From contig NC_092588.1 of NCBI RefSeq assembly GCF_047663525.1, forward strand, positions 141,010,001-141,074,000: a DNA stretch of 64,000 bases. The letters run 5' to 3'. The position numbers were made by a program, and so were the translations under genes. Under the pieces are notes generated by a model. That model saw only the letters and a program-made list of their open reading frames with translations, ran no database searches and was not told the origin of the DNA. The stretch comes from Anas platyrhynchos (Eukaryota > Chordata > Aves > Anseriformes > Anatidae). The stretch's first letter is position 1. Each line of letters begins with the position of its first letter. Shown here in pieces: positions 25,408 through 40,400 of this stretch.

Positions 25408-28400
25408 TATATGTATATAGGATGCATATGCTATTGTTGCTTGAAGACTGGGAGAAATTAAATACATACATTTGCAATAATAACCAACCATACCTCACGA
25501 CAAGTATAAAAATGTGGATAAACTCCAGGATCTTTGTGACAGGTTATCTCAGCCGATTCTCAAGAGCCTCTCAGCACCATTTAGGCCCTACCAAGGATTT
25601 TCCTGTTTCTCAGGTGAGAGCTTTAACCAAATGCCCTAGCAGCATTTTAAACTCTGCTTCTATTTCTACACTTCCTTCAGTATCACATCCTACTTGGTAA
25701 ATCTTGGTGAAGTAAAGGAAATATTTTTCTTGTGGATAAACTTGATTCTCAGCTTAAGAAAATAAGAAATAAAAGTTTATTCAATACAGGGACTATCTTT
25801 TAAAAACTTACAGTGCTGTGCAGTACAGTAAACTATTGGTCTTCTGCAATACTATGGCATGTACTTAAGGTAGACTTTGTGCTGCTTTTGGTCTTGAAAT
25901 TTGTAGGTATTTTGTCAAACAGCATCCCACTTCTCTGTCTCTACTTCATGGCATTGTATTTTTAGGTAAAGCACTGCTGCCTGTGAACAACACTAGGATT
26001 TGGGGCCTAGTGTTATAAACGGCCATCAGTATTTTTAGCTACTTAGGCGGTAAAACAGTAACAAAAGGATTTCTTCCAGCAGATTCCTACCTTGAAAATT
26101 GAACTGATATCAGCTGGACAAACCTTGAGCTAGGCTTACTGACTAATTATAGCTGTCAAACATCATGCCCTGGCATGTTCACTCTGTCTAGATTAAAATG
26201 CAAGGAACAGCCAGGAACATTTAAATTCAAAGGGACAGTGAGTGGAAGATAAGGACCAAATCTAGGAGTGTTGTTATTTAGACACAATGGAAAAAAAAAA
26301 AAGTGTAGAAGAGTAAAGTTGTAGTGAGAGTACAGTCTTACTAGTACAGTGTAATGGAAGTATTTATTTATTCAGCTAAAACACAAATATAGATTTTAGA
26401 AAAAACAGTAGAAAAAAAACTAGATTAAGACAAATAAAGTAGAGGTATAACACAAGCGGAACACTGCAATATTAGCTAATAAAATCTATCTGTATTTTAC
26501 TTTAAAAAAAGGTAATTGCATACTTCTTTCTGTGCCACACCCAGGACACCTCGCATTTTTGTCTCAGTGGCAACTCTCTTCTCCTTTTGCTGCTAAAATG
26601 AACCACCAGGAAATACGAACACAATTATATGCATAAACTTCTGGAAAAAGTCTAATACCAACTCTTTCTTGTAATTTATAAAAAAAAAATAAAATTAGAA
26701 AAAAAGAAGCATTCTTTAAATAGGATATTCAAAAGGCAAGTGACTTTGCAGATACAAAGTTAGTTGTGTTAGCACTTTGATCTATGCCAGTGAAAAACTA
26801 TTTTTCAGTTCACAGATAGGGGACATGATAATTGGAAAGAAAAACACTTTTTCTTCGAAAACTCTGTTGGATATGAACTGGGACTGTTAACAACATCAGA
26901 AAGTGACAGCAACTCTTGGCTTGCACTGAGTTGTAACAAAGCCAGTAATTTCTGTGTTACTGCTCAACATTGATCATAAATTTGTATTACTCAAATGAGA
27001 GGAAAGCAGAAATATTGTTTATAAACAACAAACCCCACAAATATTGAGAGAATCATTAAAAGCATGCAAGAAGGGAAAAGATTCCCATAAGATTTATTCC
27101 AGAATTTTACTATTGATTCAAATCTGTGTACTTCTTTATTGATTCTGTTTTGTAATTGTTCATCAAACACTATTATATTTTTCAGGTTCAAACTATTAGG
27201 AAATATCATTTTATATCATTTTATATCACTTTCTAGCATTTCAATTTATTGTAATGAAGTCAAAATATGCAGAACTACATGGTAATACAAGAAATATTTT
27301 ATTTATATTATAATCTTCATGAAATTGTTTTTAAAATTGCTAGTACTTAGAGATCTTCTGAGAGTGTAAATGCTTTATTCCAGCCATATGTCATGGGATT
27401 TATATTTTCAGGATTTATATATTTCAACCTTACTTACAAATTACTTTTTACACTCAGCACTCATTTCTCTTCCTCTTGAGCACTATTGATTCTGAGAGTG
27501 TTTTTATTCTCTTGCTTGTCCATCTTTCATTTCCACATTTGTATGCACCCAGAGTATCAACAAGAAGTCTCAATGAGCAAAGCGTGTAAGGTCTCACGGA
27601 CTCTACTCCTTCCTTGCTGATTCCCAGAGGATAAGAATTCCACTTTATTTCCATGTTATTTGACATTCCCTGTGCATAATACTGCTCTGTCTTATCTAAC
27701 TTACTTCATTAATGCTATATTTCATGATGATTTGTTTGATAATATGCAATGGAAAGATAAGGCCACAAAAAGTTGCATTTTAAATAAATGCAAGGAGGTA
27801 CTACAGGGTAGTCAAGGTATCTTCATCTCATTTCATAAGGGACCATGATGCATGCTTTCTGTACATTTATTTTGGGGCACTACAGGACCTTAGAACCAGC
27901 ACACAATGTATGTCCTAGATATTTGGTGTGCCTGACTGCAGAGAGAATTAGGAAGAGAGGGAATAGTGAGGCCAAACCTTGCTCAACAGCCTTTGCAAAT
28001 GTTGGCTGGCTATGTGCTCATTTGTTTTTAACTCAGACTATTTCTAACCTAGAAAGGTTTTCCCAGTTCATTCAGCAAGATCCCCTTAGATGAAGCATTT
28101 CTAGGTAAAAATTTGAACTACCTCTGTGGCAAAAATAAACAGAACTGAATATCTAAGAATCAATCTTCATTTTTCAAGATAATTTTATTTTGAGTACCGA
28201 TTTTTGTCATGATTTAATTAAAGTTTTCTAATCTCTGTATTTTTTCATACATTAAGATCATATCAAACCTGACTATCTAAGCTTTAGTGTAAAAGATTCC
28301 ACAAGGATTTCTAGAACTTTCACAACTCAATGTGTAATTCACTTAAAATTATTTTTAACACAAGTAAAATCACTTAAAATGATTTTTCCAGGTACCTCAG

Positions 28401-31400
28401 CTAGGATTTGAGATCCAGAACTGAGTTCTTCTCCTGTTATGTATCAGTTCTGAAACGTACTATGAAGCCAAATCAATTCTCAGTTATACCATCTAACAAC
28501 AATGCCTTCAACTGCTTTTGATAAATATGCAGATTTACAAGTCCACAAATCAGACTGCAGTACTTAGCTAGCATTCTCTACTGGCACATTCCTATCCCAA
28601 AAGACTTTCCTAGAATGAGCAGAGTGTATAGCCTGAGTTAACAAACTAAATGTAGACAGTCAGCTTTTAAAATCTTTCATTTATCACTTCCTAATTCCAA
28701 CAGAATCCCACTTACATATTCAGGAGAAAATAAATTTTCTTTAAATGTCATGAGAATGATAAAGTATTTGCATTATGAAGATGCTGATTAAAATTTATTT
28801 AATAGGCAGTTATTTTTTTTTTTAACCCTCATCAATTGATTTGAAAGACCTGTTCTATAACATTATATTTTGATTTTCTCTAGTTTTAAAAAATGCAGTC
28901 CTACAAAACTTACCCAGACTCACTGAAACTGAAAATTGAGTAAGGTCTGCAGGATTGGCCCCCCTACTAAAAAAGCCCAAGACACATGGTGCTGAGATTA
29001 ACAAAACAAAGTAAGTAAAGCAGCTATGACTTGGCACAAAGTTTGACAAGCTGCAGAAAAGCAAATGTTTAAATAACTGAAGTGGTACTGATTTTCTATT
29101 CACAACCTTTTCTCTCCTAAACAGTATCATATTCTTTTCCAGCACATTTAGATTGCAAGTCAAGCTGTGTTTTATTTTTTATTATAATAAACCCAGTCAG
29201 TTTACTGTAACAAAGACATACTAGTGGTGATCAGTGTGAAAGCCAGTACGAAATCAGGCTAGGAAAAAAAAAAAAGTCAAATGGTAAAATAAAGGACCAG
29301 CCGTCTGGAAAGTTCCTGAATCATGTAAAAAGAAAATAAAAGGCTGTGTTCTTATGAGACTAATGCAGAATACAAAAATATTTTAAGACAAAACTCTGTA
29401 TCTTTGTTTACAACATTTGTTAACAGCAGCAGCAAATCTTTCTAAATAATGTTGCATTTAAATATTTTTCAAGCCCTCCTAAAAAAAGAAGTGTTCTTTT
29501 TTTACAATATAGTTCTAGTAATGTTGTTTATCTGTTCTTCTCAAAATACCATTTACACAAAATAAAACTCTAACACATTTTTGCTATGTTTTTTTTTTTT
29601 AACATGAAAAACAACTTCCTGACCTAATATATATATTATATATATATATAACATATACATATATTATATATATGTTATATATGTTATATATATTATATAT
29701 ACATATATTATATATATGTATATATATATAAAATCTATGGGTATTAAAAAGTTTTTGCATGTTTTATCAGATTTTCAGTAAATGATGGTTTACCAAAAGT
29801 ACTGTATACATAAATATCTTACCACATTGTTAGCTAAGAGTCTTCCATTTTCAAGCTCTGTCTTCATTTGTTCTTGAATTTCAATCAACTAAAATATAAA
29901 CACATGAGAGTTAGTGTTGGATTTCTTATTATAAACAGGCATAATTCTCTAAAACTTCTTTCTAGATACAGTCTCCCTGATCAGGAGACTACATGTGGAC
30001 AAGCATTTTTATATTATAACTGGTCGCAGATAGGCAGCTGGGCTACAGCTGGATACTTTCATGGTAGGATTTAATAATGCCATGAGTCACACATAGAAAG
30101 TTCTCCTGATGTAAGCAAAATAGAGTGTGATGTCATGTGGGGTAGGAAGATGACAAAAACATTAGAAACAGACTTCGATGACTTACACTCAGAAATGTGG
30201 CTAACTGTCAGTGAGTTGTGGAAACCTGTTACAGTCATACAGCAGTGGCAGTGGCAATCCTTCTGTTACACATTTGTGTAATGATCAGCAGAATTCTGTA
30301 CAATCTGCAGGGAATTCTAACAGATCCTTGTAAAATACACTTTGCCGGGCAAATTACACATTTAACCTCAGCAAAGACAAAGGATTGTGCCTAAGGAACA
30401 ATTTAAGCAGGACTTTAAAACGAGCTTTCAGAAGTTCTGGGATCAAGCTTGGTTAAACAGTTACACTGCATGGCAAAGCGTCCTTAGGTTCTGCTGGTTT
30501 TGAGCTGTCAGAGCTACTGTCACTTGGGACTTGCAAGTTAAACATCTATATTTCTCAGTGTCATGAAGAAGAGAGTTTGTTACTTACTGAATTTGCATTT
30601 AGAACATATTTAAAAGGGGACAATGTTGAGTACAACACTGTCATTCATTTTCTTTCATAAAAATGGAGAAACGCTCCCCTTCAGCATAATAACCTAGAAG
30701 CTGGAATGCTCAGCCACAAATCAGGGCAGCCTACATTGTATGCCTCTGGGAGTTTTATGGGGCTTGATTACAATATCCCAAGTCATGGAAAAGTAGCTTA
30801 ACTACCACTCTATGATGAGAATAAGCCACCAGTTCTGTTCAAGCTGTGCCATTGGACTCAAAGAATATGAAATTCATGAGACTAGATACAGAATACTCAT
30901 GCATGAGCTTCGTAACATAGCAAAGCTGTGACTGCATGAGAAAGGGAGAACATTGTGTTTTGACTTACTAGATCATTTATGAATTTTACATTAGATTATG
31001 AACTAAGAGGAAAAAAAAAGACAAAAACACCAAAGAAACAAAACAACAACCTCCCCCACTAAGCACACACACACAAAACCCTAACAAAGGTACTCAGCAA
31101 TAATCCAAAGAACAAATGTACAGAAAAGTTCCCTTCTCTATGCTGAGTACCCTTGCCTGTCATCTAGAGATTATGCCTTCTCTGTGCTTGCCTTCCACGC
31201 ACCCAGCTTTAAAGTGAATATTTTCCAAACAGAACCCAGTGTAAACTAGCAGTTAAATCATTGGTATATAGAACTACGTGTTCAAATGTCCTCAAGTTCA
31301 CCAGAACCCTAGGCAAGTGCTCTAGTCCTTATGAGAAACTCAGTGCCTGCCATCTCTTATGAAGCTTTGAGAGAAATCATAGAGGCAGCTGCCCACAGGC

Positions 31401-34400
31401 AGGGCACAGCTTGGCTGCCTGGGCACAGGAAGAAGTTTCAGACTCCAAGACCCACTTACAATACATCAATCAGTATTTTCTAGTTAGTCAGTTAAGAGAC
31501 AGAGCTTCCAACATGCTTCACCATCACTTACTACCGAATGATTCAACATTGAGTCTGCTTCAAATCCCATTTTTAAGTGTCAACTTTTCCTTACACAGCA
31601 TCCATAGGATACTGATGTCTGCATCAACTTTGTGAACTCCATTTCTGGAGTGAAGTTCCAACTGTTGGGCACTGCAGTAGTGCATGTCTTCTTGCCTGGC
31701 TCCTCTTTTTAAAGATGAAAGAAGAATTTACACATATTCTGCCTATCAAGTGAACATCTTTCAGTGGGATATGCAAAGAAGGGGAAAAATGTCAGAAACT
31801 TCAATAATTTGGTTAATCATTTAGAACTGTAGCTTTTCTTTTGGGAATGGAAATAATCCGTTTTGTTATCAGAATTGTAATGAGAAGGATCCAAAGGATT
31901 CAGACAGCAATACAGTCTTACAGTTTATCTAACTTGACTGATACATATTATGGATAGTTGTATTGGAGGAAGTTTTGGAGGAAAGCACATGATCCACATT
32001 TACACAAATACAGCACTTTCAAATCATGTGAGAGGAAGGTAAAAATGTTCCTATGCTTCTACTCAAACCCACAGACTGAGGTAGTATCTATGGGAAGATA
32101 CCGCATGTTAGAATGCCCTCCATTGTATGGAGATAAAGTGAAAGAAAATAAAGAGTAAATTTCAGGAAAAAATTTCCTGTGAGTGAAAAAATGGAGAAAA
32201 ATGTACTATATAAAATATTATTTGGACTTTGCAACTGTAATAAAAAGAAATGTTCAGTATAGGAACTAATGACAGCCACTTTCTTTACACCATAATCAGA
32301 CTTCAAACCTAAGCGGGATTCCTGAGCATTGTCAGACCTAAACATCAACAAAACTAACAGAAGCAACCCTTCTTTGACTGACTAGAGCATTAGGCAGACC
32401 AATTAAGTTTCCACTTGTGATTTTAGATTTCATGTATAGGATCCTGATAGTTTTTAAACTTTAATTAAATTAACCTATCGATACTCTTGTAAAGATAAGT
32501 AGGTACCAGTATTTTCAGGGTGGGAAACTTGGTCATAGAAGACAGATTCATCTAAGGTCACAAAGAAAGTCAATGGAAGGGATGATTTTAGAACTCCAGT
32601 GCCTCAGTCATCATCTATCCCCTACCCACACCCCCAAGCCCTTCTTTAAATGTGTGTTTTTTTTTTTTTTTTTTTTGGTGAGAATTTACTAATGTTGGAA
32701 TAAGGACATAGAGGCATCACTATTTCCATTATACTTTACCACAAGGTGAGTTTTCTACAAATCCTTTTGGAAATGTTTGACAGAAGGAATGTTCTTTACA
32801 GGAATTTAAATGTTCTGTTAAAAATGAATAGGTCTCAGGAATGAGAACTATACACTATCAAAAAAAGTAATTTGAGAACTATCACAAGATAGAAAGCCAA
32901 CTGGAAATATATCTAGATGTTATACCAGGAAGATGTTAAGACCTGTCAATGTTTTATTGAGATCACTTATTAATAAATACATATTAGCATTTAAAAGTTA
33001 TTTTAAAAATGATTTTTATAACTCGTTCAGTTACTGTTTTGCTCATATATCACATAAATAATAATTCATATATACGAATAACTCTATCTATAAATAGCAG
33101 AATATTTAACAAATCACAGGTTACCAAAATTAACCTTTATTTTTTTAATTAACTAGCTATTTGCATATGCTCTTCTTCTTTCCCTGCCTTTGAAAGGTTA
33201 CTGAATGTGTTTCTTTTTATATTAAAGTCATCAACCATTTTACTGTAGTTTATTGAGGTTCAGAATTTTCACTGCATTTTAACAAAAGTGTATGATATGA
33301 TGGGATGAGAAACCACCATCCTCATTCAAGGAACACTAGTTCATTATTACTCTACAGTGAGTTACACTACCATAAAACAAAATTTATCCTCATTCAAGTT
33401 AAAGTCTATTTCTCAGCTTTCCAGCACTGTTTGGTCTATACACTGCTAATAGTCCAAGCTCATTAGTGTTCTACCATGGACGTAGCTCATAAATGCAAAA
33501 ATTGCAGTACCTTTTGAATAGTTTGCTCATCAGTTTCCATTTTTAATTGCATGCTTTGAACTTGTCTATCTGAAAACAAGAGGAGAAAGAGAAAAACCAT
33601 GAAATTACATGCCCACATGAACGTATGCAAAACGTTTGCTTCAGGTCAGTCTATAAACCCAGTGGAATGCACAGTGGATGAGAGCCCTGGCAGAACGGTG
33701 ACCTTCACAATCGCCCTTGACATTCACAGCCTTCTTCCTGCTGTTCAGCCGGCTGGTCAGATAGAGATTGAGGAGTAAGTTCAAGAGCCAAGTGTGACTG
33801 AGTGCCCACAGCTTTTCATTAATACTAATTCTGGACATCCTTGCTGTTAGTCACAGCCAATACAAAGTGTTTTAGCAGGTGGTTCTTTATTGCTCATACA
33901 AAACTACCAAAAGATGAGAAGCACCATTGAATCAGATGATAAACAGGAATCAGGAATATATTCTATATCAAATTCATCTTGCCACTATTAAAGGTGATAC
34001 TGAGTCTTATCTATATGGACATAACAAAACTAAACAGCCAAATCCTACTCTACTGCAATGGCTTCCGGTCTTCCATTAAATATTTCACACTGCCAATGTA
34101 TGAAAAGTAACTTGTAGGTAAAGACTGTACATCGTCCTTCAAGGGGCAAAAAAACTCCTTTTAAGATCTGTAATAAAGCAAAGGTATGAAAGGTAGTGAC
34201 AGCTTATTTGATAGAAACTGATCTGCTAGAAAACTTCCACATAAAACACAAAAGTAGGTAGTCAGATGAAGAAATGCGTATTCAGATATTTTGCAAAGCT
34301 CAAAAACTACTCTAGAGAGAGTAGGTTTTAATACAGTTCCATTAAGATAAAACAGTAGACCATCATTTTAAAATATCAATATCTACATCCAACACTCTTC

Positions 34401-37400
34401 TATTTCAGTAACTTTAGCACGTGTATCTGTCACAAAATATGAACTCTAACCACATTGCTAGGCAATATCAGAAGTCTCAAAAGCCACAGCAAATATTCCT
34501 TTGTCATAAATTAAAATTATGTAAATATATGCATTAAAATTAGAATAAATATGTATGAATTTCTGTACAAATACATACAAAATTAGCATTCAATACCAGA
34601 AAAAGACAACAGTCCAGAAATGAGTTGCTATCCTTCTGAAGCATGCTAACAATTAATTCCAACTTTAGTAACATTTCTTACATGCTGCAGTTAAGCTGAT
34701 CATCTTGATTTAACAGCAGTTTAAACTTTTACCTAGTGCATATTTTTCTTTTTCAGACTGTTTCAGAGAATTTTCAAGACGAGAAATCTCGTTGCGCAGT
34801 TTAAAAACCTCTTCATTGAAAACCTCTCTCTCCTTTTCAGACTTTTTTTTTTCATGGTCATCATCTTCAAAGACAACCTAAAAGATTGCAATGCCTTGAA
34901 TTTGTAAGTAAGGAATCGAGGATTTAAACACGCTGCACTGGTATAATATTATACAACACAGTATCATATAATTTCTGAATTCTATTACAGAGTCATAATA
35001 TGAATAGAAAAAAAAAGTTGTGACTCTAAATGGGTCCCCGCTAGAAGAAAGGCTGCAGTACATTATATACAAAGACCATAACACATGGGGACATTTTATT
35101 GACAGGAATAATGCATATCATACTGTTTGTGTGCCCTCATCATTCAGGTCAATTTATTATGGAGGCTGTGTCCAGGAAGGCAGCTGGGGCCTATCCACCC
35201 ACACTTCCCCCTGCGTTTATGAAGTGCTGTCCGTAACTAGGCAGGCAGGAGAGGCTGTGGACAGGCAACACCAGGGGGTTGCAAAGTGCATGGCGAAGGA
35301 GGGGGGCTTGTTGCCTTTGTGCCATTTCTCAGTGACAGTGCTGCCAGTGTCATGAGGAGCACATCACATGTCAAAGCGGTGAAGTTTTCAGGCTGGGAGC
35401 CGCATGGAGTCCATCAGGCCTTCTGATATCAACACAGTTGGTTTTCTACTTGGTGTCGGAGCCACCCAGAGGCAATTCATATTCTGAACATTAACATGGC
35501 TTTGCATGCCTGTCACACATAGACCGTGCAGGGGTTTAATGCTATTGAAGACTACGGTTTAAATCTCTATGCAAACAGTGATTACCTTGTAAGAAGGTTC
35601 CAGGATAACATACAACAAAAGACTTTAAAGTTATAGTTTTAGTAAAGCAAACTCATTTACATTTTTATTATGCGTGTCCTTTGTTTAAATCTTGCCACAT
35701 CCATTATGGAAAAGACTTCTTATGCAACTGAAGCTTATTGGGACAGCTACTCTTTTTTTCTTGTTGGTTTCAAAGCTATTGAAAACATTTGAATATATTG
35801 TCTTATGGCTGTCTAGATTTTACTGCCACATATTTCTTTTAAAATTATAGAAAAGCTTTCAAGCTGGCACGAATCTTTATAGTAATACCAGAATATTAAC
35901 TAACTCCTGAAACCATTTAAAATATTAACACAAAAGAGAAGACTCAGACAGCAATTACTTCGCTTACTAAGGAAAACTTAGGATATTATTTGCTTTGCTT
36001 GGTAAAAATATGTACTCTTTTTAAAAAATTACTTGAAAATAAAAATGTTAAAGAACTTTGAAAACAAAATTCAAAGGTTTTCAAATGACATATAAACTTG
36101 AACTATAATGTATTTATGGGTTAAATTTAGTCCAGAACTTTATGTTTTTCCTCAGAAAGGACAGTTTTGATCTCCAGTTTACCAGAACAAATTATCATTG
36201 TATTATATAAAGCCACAAAGTTTTCACTGATTTTATAAGAAATCATGTAAATAAAATGTCAAGTGTTTTGAAAAGTAATTCAGACTACTTTGTGTCTCTC
36301 CTTCCTTTACCGAAGAAACAGTAGCAGCTTACATAAAGACCCAATATTATTAAAAACGTTATTTTTAGTAATGCATTTTTTTGGAACTCTAATAAAATAC
36401 TTGAACATTATTCATTGTAAACAGTCTTAATGCAGTAAGAAACTTTCAATTAGTCTTCTGAGATAATTACTAGATTGCATGTTTTTACTGAAAACTTTTA
36501 CCAAGTTCTGTAGAGAGACTAGCACAGCCTAGGGAAACCAGTAGTGCTAAGAGTATGAGCAAAATATTGCTCATACTCTTATGTATTTAATTAACATATT
36601 AATGTAATTAACTAAGACTCTGATCTAGCAATGGTCAACCAGAAACCCTGCAAAACAAACTTACTTTTAAGTAACTGTTACAGCTCCTAATGGGCTTAGT
36701 TAGGTATTTGTTCCCTCACCCTTGCTATATATTAGCATTAATTACTGATGCTCAAAGAAGACCCTTTAGTCTTAGACAAACTAAAACGATTTGAAATGGA
36801 AATTGAATGAGCTTTAAATGGTATCGCAACTATAAGCGTGGTCATAATATTTTACTGTTTTAATGAAAGGCTGTAAACTACACACAAGACGCTTTCTTCC
36901 CAAACTTCCCCTTTGCACATTACTCAGGCAACCTTTAGCTCTAGCTCCACCATCTGCTAAGCCCAAGAACTGCAGGTCATTAACTATTCAGTCTCCTGCT
37001 GCAATGAGGACACTCATTAGCAAAATGAACAAAGGGACAATTTTCTGTAGCTACAGTCATCTGTTACACTTTGAGTGGCAGGTTTTGTAGCAATGTTCTC
37101 TCTACCATCTGCCCACAGCGGTAGCGTTTGGCTTGCTTAAACTGGGGAACTTTTAAGTTGTAAGAAAAAAGGGCTAAAGGTTGGAAGGCAATTATAACAT
37201 GGCTTATACAGGATACTTCAACATTTCTCACCTTATCTAGTTTATTGCATTCATTCTAACATTTTTACTAACTTAAATTAAAAAATGTATATTTTAAGCC
37301 TTAATAAATTCACCTATATATTTATTTAATATTAGCTTTTACTGATTGTAGACTTTTACAGTGATACTTCTAGTAGTACTAGATAGATCCGCATACATAA

Positions 37401-40400
37401 TTTTGGACTATAACAAACTTAAACCAGATTCATCCATCGATAAGCACAGTATTCTAGCCAAATGGTCCTTGAGGTAATGCTGGGAGAATATAGTTATTTG
37501 TTATGCAGTTCAGAACAACTCATTTCCCTTTGATATCTTGCATTATTTAATATACACTCAAAATAATTATCTGTTTGAATAACAGGTCTGATTTTTGCGC
37601 TTTTACTGCAAAGAAACAAAATGCAAATTACTGATGCTACCTTAACATATCAAACAAGAAAATATTTGAGCTTATGCTAGGGAAAATTATAAACTAAAGT
37701 TTGGATCTGCTGCTGAGATATTATGAATTTGCCTTGAAAACAAAACCTATTGTTGAACATCAGTCATTTAAATTATGATGTACCTTTCCCTTTCTAAGCT
37801 ATACTTTAGGTATTTAAAGTCTATTATTTGTACCACAAGAGGGTGCAATTGTACAAGATGTCATGAAAAACATTCAAAATGTACATGTTTTGAGTTGGAA
37901 GGGGAATGATCATTTCAGTGTTTATTTACATTTATTCTGGAAAATTATATATCCATAACATGTTACATAACACATTTATAATTTTAATTCTTTCACCAAA
38001 ATTCTTTCTTGAATTATTATCTATACCTCTCAAATGTTGAGTGTGAAAAGTTCTAGCATGGCCTATGGTTGAACACAAGCCATTACTTTTCAGACAGTCA
38101 CCCTCTTACTACACCCCTATCTTCAAATCAGCTAATGGATATATTCTAAAAGGGCTTCCAGTCTTGAAAATTTTGGGATATCAAGATGCCTTTATTCCTT
38201 TGGAAACATAATCCAATCAGCAATTATTATGTGGTTTCATCTCCTAGCCAATGTATTTGCTTATGTCGAGTCTTTTAAATCTAACAGAATGAAGGCACCT
38301 GCAAGGATGGGATTAACAAGTAACTACAGGCCCAAATAGCTCTTCTTATCTTTTTAAAGCATGGCAGAGCTGGAAAAAGAGTTAGGGTAGCATAGCTTTG
38401 GAGGGAGAATAGGCATTGCATTGCAAATTCCTTGATAGAGGAAAACAGAATGCTTTCTTTTGTATAAATGCAGAACCCTTGGAGAAGAAGCAGAGCTGAT
38501 TCCTCATTTCCAGGTATTTTTTGAGATCTTTCACTGCTGAACGAGGGCTTTGCCCGAAGAAAATTTTGCTTCTTTCAAAAATTATGCAAAGTGCACGACC
38601 TAGACAGAATCTTATCTTATTGGAGTGACAAAGACAAATGTCAACAGTAGATATTTACCCTACAAGCTCCACAGTCCACATAACTAATGTAACACTGAAG
38701 TTCTCCTAAGTGAAAACTTCACCACGGTGCCGCCTAGTTTTCTCTGTAGGCAAACGGCCTCATCCATGAATATTCACCTCTACCTATGGTCTGAAACTAC
38801 AGACTTCAAGGAGCTTCCCACCCCTTTAGTTGAAGCTAAACTTTAGCTAAACTTTAAGGCATGACATACACATGTAGCACATTTAATGCTGTCTTTTAAA
38901 CAGTGCTATTAAATCAAACACCTTGCAAAAGTCTTGTGTTGACAGGTACCATCCAACCAAATGGGTATACTACTGAAATAAAAAAAACATAAATCAGCTT
39001 TGTCAGAAAATGTCTATTTTGTAAAATCTGTAATGCTGATTAAAAAAAGGTCAGAGTAAGTTTTTCATTATGTTAACATACTTAATACAAACAGGTCAGC
39101 TGTCTCCGGGGGATTCCTGAACCTAAGCTATTTGGGTTTCCTCACCTACAAATGCACATTCTCTGCAAATATTTTAAATCCTTTCTGGAGGCTAGTAAAT
39201 TAGAAAGTAATTGTTACCCTGTGATACAGGCACATTGTTCTGCCTTCTATACATCCTTATACATCCTCTGCCTGCAATACATCCTTTTTTAAAATGCCCC
39301 CAGGATTTTCACATTATAACCAATTCTACAATTTTCATCTAATAGTAAGCTCATGCAATTGTAGCCATTTCCTTTGCTCCCAATATGTTAAGATTATTTT
39401 GTCCTTAATATTGCCATTTACAGTTCTTTTTTTGATTCGCTGTCCATTTCATACCCTTCAAAAACTTCCAGTATTAGTTGGCATCATTTTTTTTTCCCCA
39501 CGGGTTATATTCTGCTTTAATTTCCATGATTTGATAATGTAATCTTGCTGTAGAACTAAAATATGACTTGAGTAAAAGCTGTCCTCTCTTGATTATGCAA
39601 CTACGTCTGGCTTTTTGATCACATAACATTTTTTTATTTGAGATTTCAGCTTTTTCATTCATATTCCTGGGTTCAGATTTTGAGCTTCAGTCAGTTTCAC
39701 TCACCAATATGAACCAAGTTTTTGAAATATTCCAGTAGTGTGCATACAATACCACTTTCATACACTAGTGTACTCACATATACCTTTAATTACTCATTTA
39801 TAATTTCTTAGAAAACTATCTTCCTGTTCAGCAATAAATTTCAAGGTCTAAAATAAGCATTTTGTTATATTCATTTAAAAAGTTTTGATAGAAAATTCTC
39901 ACAGATGAAACAATATAATTCAGAACAAGAAAATATTCCTAACCTTTGTCTTCACCTTTGTCTTCACATGATATGGATGAATGCTTAAAATTACTTTTTC
40001 TCTTTAAAAGTTTTTCACTTGTAATAGAACCTCACCAGAGAGCTTTGCTAGTGACAGTTCAGGATTATGAGATTCTTACTGTGCAGTTACCAAAAATTTA
40101 AAAAATGAATTGTTCTCTGATGTTGAATATACTCCTCTTGTTTTTTAATTAATTATTTTTTTTAGCTGTTTCATCTTTTCTAAAAAGTTGTTTTAGTCAA
40201 TGATTTTGACTTTACAGGTACAATTCTACCACATTTCAATGTTGTGGTTACATTACAGCACATTGTTTGATGGCAGCATGACTATGCCCATTTTCCCTCC
40301 CTCTTGGTTAAATCCTATTATTAGTGTACAGTTAATTACAATTTTTCTTCTCTTCACATCCTCTGCCATTTCAAACTAATGTCATTTGCTTGTAACACAA

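Larger units (their letters stand above)
18076..26523. other. Intron between exons 11 and 10
   Basis: Beyond the repeats listed separately, it is AT-rich. A GC-richer patch at about 21130-21395 shows no known repeat or protein. A possible but unneeded exon is noted at 23070-23118. Confidence 0.55.
29889..33510. other. Intron between exons 9 and 8
   Basis: AT-rich, with one MIR-like relic and a T run (listed separately). No exon or other element recognised. Confidence 0.6.

Noticed and set aside
25278-25700. 140-codon frame with Ile-His repeats
   Set aside because: Most of it is the TACATA microsatellite read in frame.
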